A stretch of 14,150 bases of DNA from Pseudomonadota bacterium (GTDB taxonomy: Bacteria; Pseudomonadota; Gammaproteobacteria; Acidiferrobacterales; Acidiferrobacteraceae), in assembly GCA_021795255.1 (NCBI GenBank), contig JAJYPQ010000059.1, positions 1-14,150 on the forward strand, written 5' to 3'. Positions 1 through 7,638 of this stretch are shown here, one piece after another. The notes under the pieces were generated by a model. That model did not search any database. It saw only the letters and a program-made list of their open reading frames with translations, and was not told where the DNA came from. Positions within the stretch are counted from its first letter, which is position 1. The number at the start of each line of letters is the position of its first letter. The position numbers and the translations under genes are program-made.

Positions 1-304
1 CTCCGGCGATGCTGCGTCTGTAGGACTCATTAAAGCTCGAAGGATGAGGACAGTGCAATGTCACCTCGCCGTAGGCGTTCACCTTTCTATCGCCCCTTCG
101 GTAGAAACTCTCCCCAAAAACGGTCCTCCCAGCCGTTTCTGGCGACCTACCTCATTGACTGGGCTCGCCTCAGGCATTCGGTGAGCGAGGCGCTGCGCTG
201 AGCGGCGCGACTTTGACGGAATCTTGCAGTCAATTCAGGTCTCAATAGAAAAAACGTGGAGAATCGCGTAAAATACAAAAAATCTTCGATCTGATCACAA
301 AATC
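1..304. other. Left edge; no recognisable gene
   Basis: About 300 bases ahead of the fic gene with no gene I can name. On the + strand one frame is open from the left edge (base 2) to a TGA at 182-184, about 60 codons. It could be the tail of a gene that begins outside the window, but I do not recognise the peptide and its composition is not distinctive. From about 185 to 220 the sequence is GC-rich with short imperfect dyads (such as CGCTG and CGGCG around a 7-base loop). From about 240 to 304 it becomes A/T-rich, as expected for a promoter region ahead of fic. I could not assign a -35/-10 pair with confidence. Confidence 0.3.
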
Positions 305-1840
305 ATGGCGACCGCTCTGGGATATAGCTTTCTCCGCGACACCTTCCGGTTAACCGCCTTTCGGCCACCGTATCCGGCGTGCGTGAAGCCCGTGACCCGG
401 GTGGAGCGGAAGGCCGACGGCCTCGCGGTTCCGCGCTCGGTGGCCCCCTCTACGGACGACCCCCTAGACCACCTGTTATTCGCTCTAAAACACGAGGGCA
501 CGAATCTGCAAATTTTGGCCGAAGCGCTCCCCCATCTGGATCCGGGAGCCCTTCAGTCCGCCTTGCGCCGCGCACCGACCGGAGCCTATATCCGGATCGC
601 CTGTTTTCTGTGGGAACAGTTTACGGGACGGTCTCTGGACGATCTGCCCACGATCGGAGGGCCGACTGCCCCGGTGTTCGATCCGAAACGCTATGTGACA
701 AGGATTGGGCCGCGCGCAGCGCGGTGGCGGGTGCAGTTCAATGGCCTGGGATCGCTCCGCTATTGCGCCACCGTGGAGCGAACGCCGGCCATCGAGGCCG
801 CCCTGAATTCCGACCTGCTCGGGCGCACCCGAGCGTTTGCCATTGCGCTGAACCCAACCTTGCGGGAACGGGCGCTGACCTGGGCATACCTGCATGAGAC
901 AGAGTCCTCGTTCGCCATTGAGCATGAAGCCGTAAGCGAAGACAAGGCGCGCGCCTTCGCGCGCCTCCTGCGCCAAGCGCACGATCCACGTCCGTTATCC
1001 GAGGCGGTCCTCGCCGAACTGCAGAGCAGCGTTCTCACGAATCCCCTGGACCGGGCTGTGGCCTACCGGACCGAGCAAAACTGGTTACGGGGACCCCTGC
1101 GCGGCGCTGCCGCCATTACCTACCTCCCGCCCCCGCCCGATCTGCTGCCGGATCTGATGGCCGAGTGGGTCGCCTTTGTCCAGAGCGCCCCTACGGCCAT
1201 CGACCCCCTGGTCGCGGCATCGATCGCATCATTCGGGTTCGTGTTTCTCCACCCCTTCCTGGATGGCAATGGGCGCCTGTCACGGTTTGCGTTCCACCAG
1301 GCGCTGTGCCGGTCGGGGCGACTCGCGGACGGGTGGCTCCTGCCGGTGTCCGTTGCAATGAAAAAGCATGAGAGCGACTATCTTGCCGTGCTCCAGGCCT
1401 ACTCGCGTCCGCTCCGGGAGCGATGGTCCGTGCTCTGGATAGACGCAGACCAGTACGAGATGACCTTTCAGGGGCATCCTGGGCTCTACCGCTATTGGGA
1501 TGCCACGGAGTGTGTCGCGTTTGGCTATCGCATGGCCGAACAAGCCCTGGAGACGGAACTGCGCCAAGAGACGGATTTTCTCAGCCGCTATGACCGGATC
1601 ATCCAATCCGTGGGGGCCCGCTTCGACGTGCGCGGGAGCGACCTCGCGACGCTGGTCGTGTCGTGCCTTGATCAACAAGGGCGAATCTCGCAGAACCGAC
1701 GCAAACAGTTTGCCGGGCGCGTACCGGACGGCCTTTTTGCGGCGATTGAGCTGTGCGCCCGGGAGGGTGTGCGGGAAGGGGTTGCGGACAATGGGACGGA
1801 GTCCCAATCCGACAGAAACCCGCCATTATTCCCGCGCTAA
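305..1840 (+). CDS. Fic-domain protein (probable AMP-transferase)
   Basis: A 511-residue Fic/DOC-fold protein. Fic enzymes usually transfer AMP from ATP to a hydroxyl side chain of a target protein. The Fic core motif is complete at residues 316-324 (HPFLDGNGR), including catalytic His316 and the anion-binding GNGR loop. At 201-207 is SSFAIEH, which fits the (S/T)xxxE inhibitory helix of class II Fic proteins, where the Glu competes with the ATP gamma-phosphate. The residue after Glu206 is His, where Gly or Asn is usual. The N-terminal 170 residues resemble the helical extension of the roughly 500-residue Fic proteins common in proteobacteria; the C-terminal 140 residues are probably also helical, and the target is unknown. 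The ATG at 305 has no clear Shine-Dalgarno, so translation could begin further in. No antitoxin gene is visible next to it, which fits autoinhibition in cis. Confidence 0.85.
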   Translation: MATALGYSFLRDTFRLTAFRPPYPACVKPVTRVERKADGLAVPRSVAPSTDDPLDHLLFALKHEGTNLQILAEALPHLDPGALQSALRRAPTGAYIRIACFLWEQFTGRSLDDLPTIGGPTAPVFDPKRYVTRIGPRAARWRVQFNGLGSLRYCATVERTPAIEAALNSDLLGRTRAFAIALNPTLRERALTWAYLHETESSFAIEHEAVSEDKARAFARLLRQAHDPRPLSEAVLAELQSSVLTNPLDRAVAYRTEQNWLRGPLRGAAAITYLPPPPDLLPDLMAEWVAFVQSAPTAIDPLVAASIASFGFVFLHPFLDGNGRLSRFAFHQALCRSGRLADGWLLPVSVAMKKHESDYLAVLQAYSRPLRERWSVLWIDADQYEMTFQGHPGLYRYWDATECVAFGYRMAEQALETELRQETDFLSRYDRIIQSVGARFDVRGSDLATLVVSCLDQQGRISQNRRKQFAGRVPDGLFAAIELCAREGVREGVADNGTESQSDRNPPLFPR

Positions 1841-2187
1841 CTGCCAAACCTTCACTTCGCAGGGGCGAAAGAGTAAAGAACGCAGCCATACATCCGGGTT
1901 TTTGCGGAGACTGAGCCTCTGTTCCTGAGAAAATTGACCGGCCGGGCTCTTATCAACTTATCGTCCTATTCTCTTTCAAGCAATGCCCTAGACTCCTGTT
2001 GGCGCATAGGCGCGAGCCCTAAGATGGGCCACCGCAGTTATCGCCGCCATTCCTTCTGACGCGCTCAGCGCATAGGCGGTTCTGCTCAATTGCCCCCGCC
2101 CCATTTAACCGATTGAGCCTTTAAGACAGATCACCCTCTGCGTGAGCCCGTGATAGGGTCCTGGCAGACGATGTGAGAGGTGGCACC
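1841..2187. other. Intergenic region between fic and the apr remnant
   Basis: There are 347 bases with no supported gene on either strand. The only repeat I see is an 11-base direct repeat, GCGCATAGGCG, at 2002-2012 and 2068-2078; its meaning is unclear. A Shine-Dalgarno-like GAGAGGTGG ends the region and serves the GTG at 2188. No convincing promoter pair could be assigned. Confidence 0.4.
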
Positions 2188-2941
2188 GTGTTCACCAACA
2201 ACCCCTTCGCGGATCTTACGCGCTTTTTACCCGCCATTTTTATGCAAGTCTACGTCGTGCTTATGCTAGTCATAGTTCCTGTCGGCACGCTGTTAGAGAC
2301 CTACCAAAGGCAGTAGTCGGCTTTTTCCTCAGCGAAGAAGGCAATCCGCGAGTGCCGCCAAACGGCAGCTCAGCAGTGCGGAGACAACGTCTCTCGTCGC
2401 CAGAACCGTGGTTGAGGCCGCCGTATCCGGTGAGTTCTGTAAATGGCAGCGACGAGCCTCTCATCTCCTGATGTTGTACGGATTCCTCCTGTATGTGTTC
2501 ACAACGGCCGTGATGGTCTTTGCGTACTCGAACACAACGTACACCCCTCCCCTTCTACCCGCCCTATGGGATCTCGGCGCGCTCTTGATTCTTGTGGGGG
2601 CCTATGGGTTTTTCTTCTTCCTGCGGGTGAATGTCGTGTACGACGGCGATTCGCCCTTCCATGCCGGGAGATCTGACCTCTTTGTCCTTTCGCTTATCGG
2701 AAGTGCGGCGTTTGGCCTGCTATGGCATGGATTCCAGGCGACACACTCCGATACCGTGAGCCTGGTACTCTTTGCGATCTACATCTTCTTTACCACCGTG
2801 CTTTTTGGTCCCGTATTCTGGTCGAAGTTTGCTCATATGTTCTACAAGCCTGTCGTCGCCTTCCAGCGCCGGGTGGATGAAGCGAACGGTTCTTCCGCTC
2901 TGCCGAGCACAAGCGCTGCTCACACCGAGGGGAGTTCGGGT

Positions 2942-3058
2942 ATGCCGACTTACACCGATATGACGCAATGTGACGGTCGTGGGGAGTGCGTAGAAAAAAA
3001 GTGGGGGCTTATGGGAAGCCCCTCGGCCGGCTCCCGGGGGCTAAGCCAGGTCACATGA
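2942..3058 (+). pseudogene. aprB: 5' remnant of aprB (APS reductase beta subunit)
   Basis: AprB is the small two-[4Fe-4S] ferredoxin subunit of APS reductase, normally about 150 residues and encoded between aprM and aprA. An ATG at 2942 has a good ribosome binding site (GAGGGGAG, 2927-2934, spacing 7) and starts a peptide MPTYTDMTQCDGRGECV. This closely resembles the AprB start, which in intact proteins has CDGCGxC; here the second cluster cysteine is Arg. After about 17 codons the similarity ends at an A7 run (2994-3000), and the frame runs through unrelated sequence to TGA 3056-3058. The remaining cysteines, the second cluster and the whole of aprA are absent. The fragment is in frame with the aprM remnant, so any product would be an aprM-aprB' read-through. 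It cannot be functional as an electron-transfer subunit. Confidence 0.6.
2994..3022 (-). terminator. Intrinsic terminator facing the minus strand
   Basis: Read on the minus strand, a perfect 7-bp stem (GGGGCTT / AAGCCCC at 3022-3004) with a 5-base loop is followed after CAC by seven T. This is the standard form of a rho-independent terminator. On the plus strand the A run precedes the hairpin and no T run follows, so it would not stop plus-strand transcription well. No minus-strand gene lies within 2 kb to its right; the nearest is hflX, ending at 5088. Confidence 0.6.
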
Positions 3059-3134
3059 GCACGCCTCTTCTGAAAGAGTGAATCCGAGCCAACAACACGC
3101 CGCCATTGCTCGGCGAGTCGGCCCCGGCTTTTGT

Positions 3135-3172
3135 CCCGTACGCTAGACCCTTCCCATGCGTTACTGTACGGG
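3135..3172. repeat. Inverted repeat in the tetH leader
   Basis: CCCGTAC (3135-3141) and GTACGGG (3166-3172) form a perfect 7-bp inverted repeat with 24 bases between. It ends just before the AGGAGG ribosome binding site of tetH at about 3179-3184. It could be an operator or a leader hairpin affecting translation start; at this length chance occurrence is also possible. Confidence 0.3.
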
Positions 3173-3191
3173 CTGTCAAGGAGGACACCTT

Positions 3192-4691
3192 ATGCCCCGC
3201 GCTACCCTCTTGGCCTTAGGCCTTATTAGTTCGTGTGTATTACTGCCCTCTTCCCCGTTGAGCGCGGAGATTGTTCCCCGATCACCCCATGGGCCTTATG
3301 CGCGCGTCTATTACCCGCGCAATCAGCCCGCTGCCGCAAACGAGACAGGGTTTCCGTCTTCTTGGACGCACGCTTACGCCAACCCCCGTCATAATGCCGC
3401 CTTTCCCGTCAGTCCCATGGCCGCTGCTTGGCTTAAAAATGGGGTCAGTTGGCGTTACGCGGAGGCCCGCGCTTGGCCGCTGTCGCGGCGCGAACCATTC
3501 GGAGCCAAGGTCTATGGGGAACGCTTGGCGCTTGCCACGATGACCCAATTCTACGGCAACGCGCTTGGGGTATCGGCTGTAGGCGGCGTCATCTATGCCG
3601 AGAGTGATGATCAGTTTGCCTATGCCCTCAACGCCCAAACTGGCAAGCTCATCTGGCGAACAAGTCCTGTGGGCAATACCTTTATGGGCGACCCGCTGGT
3701 TGTGGGCCACATCGTCTATCTTTCGGTGGGGAATGTGGGGTTTAATTTTTCTAATGTGCAGCGTTACTCTCGCAAAACAGCGGCGCGCGGCGCCGGCGTC
3801 AGTTTCAACGGGATATACGCCCTCGACAAAACCACCGGCAAGTTGCTCTGGCACTTCGGGACAATGGGCGCCACGATGCCTACTCCGGCGATCAGCAAGA
3901 ACCGCCTTTTTATCGATACGGGTTCGGGCGACATCTACGCCATCAATGCGACAACCGGGCGGCAGATATGGATTAAACGAGCCGGCGGTATTGCCAACAT
4001 GTCGGACCCCGCGGTCTACCACGGGCACGTGTACGTCGCCCTCTCTGTCATTCCCTATGTGTACTGCCTCTCCGCCGATAACGGCCATATCGTCTGGCGG
4101 GGCACCATACCGCATGCCACAAAACCGGGGCTTGGCGACGTGTCACCGGCTGTAGCGCACGGAGTTGTTGTCATGGATGCCGTGGCTAACGTCCCGTCTC
4201 ATGGCGGACGCACCACCATGAACACGATCGTGCGCGCCTATAATGCTGAAGACGGCCATGTTCTCTGGACGCATACGATGGGACTTGGTCCGAAGCCCCC
4301 CGCCTTCAAAGGCGGAGTGCCCATGATCCACCATGACGTAGTCTACGTGGGATCACCCGTGAATAGCGTCTATAAAGCCTACGCATTGCATAGCGGTAAA
4401 CTGCTGTGGACGTGGCGTATCCCCAAGGCCGGTGCCGCTGGCGCCGGAAGAGGTCCGGCCACCTATTATCAAGGTAGGCTTTTTATCGCAACCGGTCCGA
4501 GGATTTTTGTGCTCAATCCTAAAACCGGCCGCTTACTAGGAGAGAAATATCTGGGCGGCCGGTTTGGAATCGTCAACCCGGTTATTGTGGGCGGTACGAT
4601 CTATCTCGCCAATTCCTGGGATTGGATCATGGCCCTCCCGGTCTCGACAGTCGTGGGCCACCGTCCCGCGCGCCGACAGTTATCCCCCTAA
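3192..4691 (+). CDS. tetH: Tetrathionate hydrolase-like secreted beta-propeller
   Basis: A 499-residue protein. I chose ATG 3192 because AGGAGG lies 7 bases upstream and a signal peptide follows directly (hydrophobic LLALGLISSCVLL, likely cleavage after PLSA), pointing to the periplasm or cell surface. The mature part is built from PQQ-type propeller blades, with repeats such as YALNAQTGKLIW, YALDKTTGKLLW, YAINATTGRQIW and YALHSGKLLWTW. Beyond the generic fold, several segments look like acidophile tetrathionate hydrolase: FMGDPLVVGHIVYLS, GGVPMIHHDVVYVGSPV, GAGRGPATYY and the C-terminal GTIYLANSWDWIMALP. That enzyme hydrolyses tetrathionate to thiosulfate, sulfur and sulfate at low pH. Cys292 and Asp316 have the same 24-residue spacing as Cys301 and Asp325 reported for the Acidithiobacillus ferrooxidans enzyme (from memory). 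The gene sits directly after the decayed apr locus. A generic PQQ-like or BamB-like propeller is the alternative. Confidence 0.78.
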   Translation: MPRATLLALGLISSCVLLPSSPLSAEIVPRSPHGPYARVYYPRNQPAAANETGFPSSWTHAYANPRHNAAFPVSPMAAAWLKNGVSWRYAEARAWPLSRREPFGAKVYGERLALATMTQFYGNALGVSAVGGVIYAESDDQFAYALNAQTGKLIWRTSPVGNTFMGDPLVVGHIVYLSVGNVGFNFSNVQRYSRKTAARGAGVSFNGIYALDKTTGKLLWHFGTMGATMPTPAISKNRLFIDTGSGDIYAINATTGRQIWIKRAGGIANMSDPAVYHGHVYVALSVIPYVYCLSADNGHIVWRGTIPHATKPGLGDVSPAVAHGVVVMDAVANVPSHGGRTTMNTIVRAYNAEDGHVLWTHTMGLGPKPPAFKGGVPMIHHDVVYVGSPVNSVYKAYALHSGKLLWTWRIPKAGAAGAGRGPATYYQGRLFIATGPRIFVLNPKTGRLLGEKYLGGRFGIVNPVIVGGTIYLANSWDWIMALPVSTVVGHRPARRQLSP

Positions 4692-4702
4692 CGTAGGTGG
4701 GG

Positions 4703-4730
4703 GTGAAAACCATCCCGAATCTGCTAGACT
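4703..4730 (+). promoter_or_regulatory. Possible sigma-70 promoter for the small gene at 4775
   Basis: GTGAAA (4703-4708) lies 16 bases before TAGACT (4725-4730), which is preceded by TGC as in an extended -10. Each hexamer matches the consensus at 4 of 6 positions. It lies between the tetH stop and the ribosome binding site at 4762-4766. This is weak evidence by eye only. Confidence 0.25.
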
Positions 4731-4774
4731 TGACGTGAAAGTACGCCACAAATGCTATGCCGGAGGTTCGTCTG

Positions 4775-5038
4775 ATGGGCTACGAGATCCTGGAGAATAA
4801 TCGAGAAGTACCCAGCATGGAGCCGCTCGAAAACGCCGTCAATTGGTCTATTTTCAGGCGCCGGAATGAGGCCGAGAACTATATGGATCGCGTCCGCTTA
4901 AGCGATGGTCATGAACTGATCGGCGGCCACAGCCAAGATAGCGTGGGGGATTATTGGTGGGTGGGGGTACGCGTACAGTCCATGACAGAGTGGGGTAGTG
5001 CGCAGGCCGTCAATAAACACGGTCGACACGGCGACTAA
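4775..5038 (+). CDS. Small hypothetical protein, 87 residues
   Basis: The ATG at 4775 is preferred over the upstream in-frame ATG at 4757, because GGAGG (4762-4766) stands 8 bases ahead of it. The product is 87 residues, soluble, with no signal peptide or membrane segment. The middle part (FRRRNEAENYMDRVRLSDG) looks helical and charged. It is followed by a region rich in aromatic residues and valine (DYWWVGVRVQS), which could be a short beta hairpin; the order recalls small SPOR-like folds, but I do not recognise a family. It follows tetH by 83 bases on the same strand and faces hflX convergently. The good ribosome binding site and plausible composition support a real gene. Confidence 0.55.
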   Translation: MGYEILENNREVPSMEPLENAVNWSIFRRRNEAENYMDRVRLSDGHELIGGHSQDSVGDYWWVGVRVQSMTEWGSAQAVNKHGRHGD

Positions 5039-5070
5039 AGCCCACCTCCTGGTTTATATCAGGATCGCGA

Positions 5071-5084
5071 GTCAGGCGCCTGAC
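5071..5084. repeat. Perfect 14-bp palindrome between convergent genes
   Basis: GTCAGGCGCCTGAC is fully self-complementary. It lies between the stop of the small + strand gene (5038) and the stop of hflX (5088). No T run follows on either side, so it is not a standard intrinsic terminator. It could be a weak termination or RNA-end structure, or a protein binding site. Confidence 0.35.
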
Positions 5085-5087
5085 GCC

Positions 5088-6422
5088 CTAGAAGGAGGAA
5101 GTGAGTGTAGAGGGTGTAGGAAGATCAAAGGTCGCTTCGACCCCCAACTCCTCTGCAAGCCAGCGACATTGTTCGCGCGAGAGCTCCATCGTCAGTACCA
5201 GGTCGCGGCCCTCGACCTCTTCGGACAAGACGCTGCCTTCGGAATAGAGTCGCGATCTGACCCGCCCGGCATCAATGGGAAGACGGACGGCAGCGCGCAC
5301 CTTATGCGGCGCCAAGCGTTCCCCGAGAACCTCCCTCAATAGCTCCAATCCAGCGCCAGTCTTGGCCGAGACGAATACTCGGCTCTTCTCCCCAAAACTG
5401 TCGCGCTCAACGCGTGGTAGCTCGTTTTTTGCGTCAATCTTATTCATGACGGTCAGCCGCGGAACCGTGTCGGCTCCGATCTCGCTCAAGACCCGCTCGA
5501 CCTGTTCCTTATAGGCTTGGTGTTCAAGATGGCTTGCGTCGACTACGTGCACCAAAAGGTCCGCGAACCGCACCTCCTCAAGCGTGGAGCGGAAGGCCGC
5601 GACTAGCCCATGCGGCAAATGACGAATAAAGCCGACGGTGTCGGCCAAGATCATGGCTTGCTGGCCAGGAAGCTCGACCCGTCGCATGGTTGGATCGAGT
5701 GTCGCAAATAGGCGGTCGGCCGCGTAGACGCCGGCACCCGTCAAGGCGTTGAACAAGGAGGATTTTCCGGCGTTGGTGTAACCGACTAACGAGACAGTGG
5801 GCACCACCGATCGCGACCGAGCGCGACGCCGCTCGACGCGCTGCTTATGCACCTTATCAAGGCGTTTGTGTAGCATCCGAATGCGTTCGCCTATCATGCG
5901 ACGATCGCTCTCAAGCTGGGTTTCGCCAGGGCCCCGTAGCCCTATGCCGCCCTTTTGACGCTCAAGATGCGTCCAACCGCGCACGAGCCGGGTCGCGAGA
6001 TGCTCAAGCTGGGCCAGCTGGACCTGCAGCTTACCTTCGTGGGAGCGAGCGCGTTGGGCAAAGATGTCCAATATGAGCCCGGTTCTATCGAGCACTCGGG
6101 CGGCGATCGCCTTTTCGAGGTTGCGCTCCTGGCCCGGCGACAAGGCGCCATTGACCAAAACGACCTCGGCGCTGGTCGCCGTGACGAGCTCCCGGATCTC
6201 CTCTGCTTTACCAGAACCAACGTAGGTCGCGCTATCGGGATGACTGCGGACCCCTTCGACGACACCGACGATTTCGGCGCCAGCCGAGAGCGCCAGAAGC
6301 CTCAGTTCCTCGAGATCCTCCTGTTCGTCCGCGTTCGCAAGCCGAAGATGGACAAGAATCGCACGCTCGCGACCTTCGACAGCCACCGAATTACTCGTTG
6401 CCGACCCCTTTTTCGACTTCAT
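5088..6422 (-). CDS. hflX: Ribosome-associated GTPase HflX
   Basis: HflX splits stalled or stress-damaged 70S ribosomes and hydrolyses GTP. The 444-residue reading has the N-terminal HflX domain with its glycine-rich loop ([18 protein letters not shown], about 158-175), then the GTPase domain: G1 GYTNAGKS 214-221, the G2 region near TLDPT, G3 DTVG 261-264 and G4 NKID 327-330. The C-terminal domain is full length. Conserved sequence begins near residue 20 (RAILVHL). The ATG at 6422 overlaps the hfq coding end by 32 bases and has little Shine-Dalgarno. A GTG at 6386, 5 bases beyond the hfq stop, would give a start closer to the E. coli length. Either start implies translation coupled to hfq. 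It is the last gene of the prfB-lysS-miaA-hfq-hflX run. Confidence 0.95.
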   Translation of the reverse strand: MKSKKGSATSNSVAVEGRERAILVHLRLANADEQEDLEELRLLALSAGAEIVGVVEGVRSHPDSATYVGSGKAEEIRELVTATSAEVVLVNGALSPGQERNLEKAIAARVLDRTGLILDIFAQRARSHEGKLQVQLAQLEHLATRLVRGWTHLERQKGGIGLRGPGETQLESDRRMIGERIRMLHKRLDKVHKQRVERRRARSRSVVPTVSLVGYTNAGKSSLFNALTGAGVYAADRLFATLDPTMRRVELPGQQAMILADTVGFIRHLPHGLVAAFRSTLEEVRFADLLVHVVDASHLEHQAYKEQVERVLSEIGADTVPRLTVMNKIDAKNELPRVERDSFGEKSRVFVSAKTGAGLELLREVLGERLAPHKVRAAVRLPIDAGRVRSRLYSEGSVLSEEVEGRDLVLTMELSREQCRWLAEELGVEATFDLPTPSTLTSSF

Positions 6423-6651
6423 CCATATCGAAGACGAACTTAACCGGTCGGCTGGGCACGACCGTCGAAATAGCGTGCTTATAGATCATCTGGCTTACGG
6501 TATTCTTCAGCAACACCACAAACTGATCGAACGATTCGATCTGCCCCTGTAACTTAATGCCGTTCACCAAAAAAATGGAAACTGGTACATGTTCTTTACG
6601 TAGAACATTCAAGTAAGGGTCTTGTAAAGCCTGCCCTCTATGCTGACTCAT
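6391..6651 (-). CDS. hfq: RNA chaperone Hfq
   Basis: Hfq forms a hexameric ring that pairs small RNAs with mRNAs. This 86-residue protein contains the full Sm fold: Sm1 with [15 protein letters not shown] and [14 protein letters not shown], and Sm2 with [13 protein letters not shown]. The proximal-face residues Gln (SLQ/ALQ region), F and YKH are retained, and the core is nearly identical to that of E. coli. The tail after the core is short (about 18 residues, acidic, [10 protein letters not shown]) compared with the long Gly/His-rich tail of E. coli. A ribosome binding site AGGAGA lies 7 bases upstream of the ATG. miaA ends 24 bases before it and hflX follows with overlap, the classical miaA-hfq-hflX order. 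Confidence 0.97.
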   Translation of the reverse strand: MSQHRGQALQDPYLNVLRKEHVPVSIFLVNGIKLQGQIESFDQFVVLLKNTVSQMIYKHAISTVVPSRPVKFVFDMDEVEKGVGNE

Positions 6652-6675
6652 GACAGTTCTCCTGTTCTTATATTG

Positions 6676-7638
6676 CTATGACTGGGATACACAGTTAACC
6701 CCAGATGGATCGTTTCGTTTTTTGTTGATCGACTCTTGTATGGCCTTTGCACAAGTTTCCGCAGACACAGTACTGCCGCTATCCAACCATTCCACGGCCG
6801 GATCCGCCCGTAACCACGTCAATTGGCGTTTCGCAAGCTGCCTTGTTGCCGCGATCCCTTGCTCAAGGAGGTCATTATACTGGATTTTGCCGCGCAGGTA
6901 TTCTCCGACCTGCCGGTAACCCACGAGGCGCAATGCCGGGGAGGCGGGCGCCAGCCGCTGGGAATAGAGCCACGCACCTTCATCGATCAAGCCGCGTGCC
7001 AGCATCCGTTTGAAACGCAGCGCGATCCGATGATGAAGGTCAGCACGATCTCCGGGGCTTAGCGCAAACTTGATGACTGGATTTGGGAGGCTAACCGCAG
7101 TCGGGGCTGGTGGTACCGTCCCCACCGCCATAGCGACCTCCAGGGCCCGCATGATCCGCTGGGGGTCTGTCGGCGCAATACTCGCCGCCCGCCGCGGATC
7201 GCGCCCCTCAAGCTCACGGTAGAGGGTAGCGAGGCCTTCTCGTTCGATGCGGGCGCTAAGCTCAGCCCGCACAGCAGGGTGTGCCGGAGGCGTGTCCGGC
7301 AGCCCATATTCCAAAGCCCGGAAATAGAAACTACTACCCCCTACGAGTACTGGCAGACGCCGACGTCGTAGGGTCTCTTCGATAGCTAAGCGGGCGTCCC
7401 GACAAAAAGTGGACGCCGAGTACGTGTCTGCGACGCTGCGGATATCAATCAATTTATGAGGAAGTCGCCTACGTTCGGCTAAGCTTGGCTTGGCCGTGCC
7501 AATATCGAGCCCCCGGTAGATCTGGGCGGCATCGACGCTTATGACGTCGATCGGAAGAAGTGCTGCCAATGTAAAGACGGTCGCGGTCTTACCGGCTCCA
7601 GTGGGCCCCATGAGAAAAACGATTGGCTCATCGTTCAT
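6676..7638 (-). CDS. miaA: tRNA dimethylallyltransferase MiaA
   Basis: MiaA transfers a dimethylallyl group from DMAPP to the N6 of A37 in tRNAs that read UNN codons, helping reading-frame maintenance. The 320-residue protein has the P-loop GPTGAGKT at 11-18, the family motif around [19 protein letters not shown] (with Ala where Ser is usual after the Asp), the [12 protein letters not shown] segment, [11 protein letters not shown] and the C-terminal [10 protein letters not shown] and [13 protein letters not shown] motifs. Its ATG overlaps the lysS stop codon as ATGA (7635-7638), so translation of the two is probably coupled. hfq follows after 24 bases. Confidence 0.96.
   Translation of the reverse strand: MNDEPIVFLMGPTGAGKTATVFTLAALLPIDVISVDAAQIYRGLDIGTAKPSLAERRRLPHKLIDIRSVADTYSASTFCRDARLAIEETLRRRRLPVLVGGSSFYFRALEYGLPDTPPAHPAVRAELSARIEREGLATLYRELEGRDPRRAASIAPTDPQRIMRALEVAMAVGTVPPAPTAVSLPNPVIKFALSPGDRADLHHRIALRFKRMLARGLIDEGAWLYSQRLAPASPALRLVGYRQVGEYLRGKIQYNDLLEQGIAATRQLAKRQLTWLRADPAVEWLDSGSTVSAETCAKAIQESINKKRNDPSGVNCVSQS

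Larger units (their letters stand above)
2188..3058 (+). pseudogene. aprM: aprM-like APS reductase membrane anchor, frameshifted
   Basis: AprM is the membrane subunit that anchors the cytoplasmic APS reductase AprBA in many sulfur oxidisers, passing electrons from sulfite plus AMP oxidation towards quinone. The 5' part begins at GTG 2188 after a GAGAGGTGG ribosome binding site and encodes an N terminus (MFTNNPFADLTRF) with one membrane helix, then meets TAG at 2314-2316. The rest continues in the next frame, open from 2297. Its peptide there (KGSSRLF onward, then SGEFCKWQRRASHLL) carries straight on from the first part, so one frameshift (+1 or -2) falls at the A run near 2306-2309. The remainder has about four more hydrophobic segments and a WSKFAHMFYKP signature (His143 counting from 2408). 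No stop separates it from the aprB-like start at 2942. Identification rests on remembered family sequences. A sequencing error in the A run is an alternative to true decay, but the truncated aprB beside it favours decay. Confidence 0.7.

Noticed and set aside
2..184. C-terminal tail of a transposase such as TnpB at the left edge
   Set aside because: The open frame exists, but I could not match its residues to any transposase tail, and no insertion sequence ends or target duplications are visible.
305..1840. Fic toxin-antitoxin pair
   Set aside because: No small antitoxin gene flanks fic, and the protein carries its own inhibitory helix motif, so a two-gene module is not supported.
2002..2078. 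Two copies of GCGCATAGGCG as a mobile-element or regulatory repeat
   Set aside because: Only two copies, 66 bases apart in the same orientation, with no associated gene or further copies seen; too little to call.
3282..4115. 277-codon open frame on the minus strand opposite tetH
   Set aside because: It lies entirely within tetH, and its peptide has no recognisable domain. tetH has a signal peptide, a ribosome binding site and clear repeats, so this is a shadow frame.
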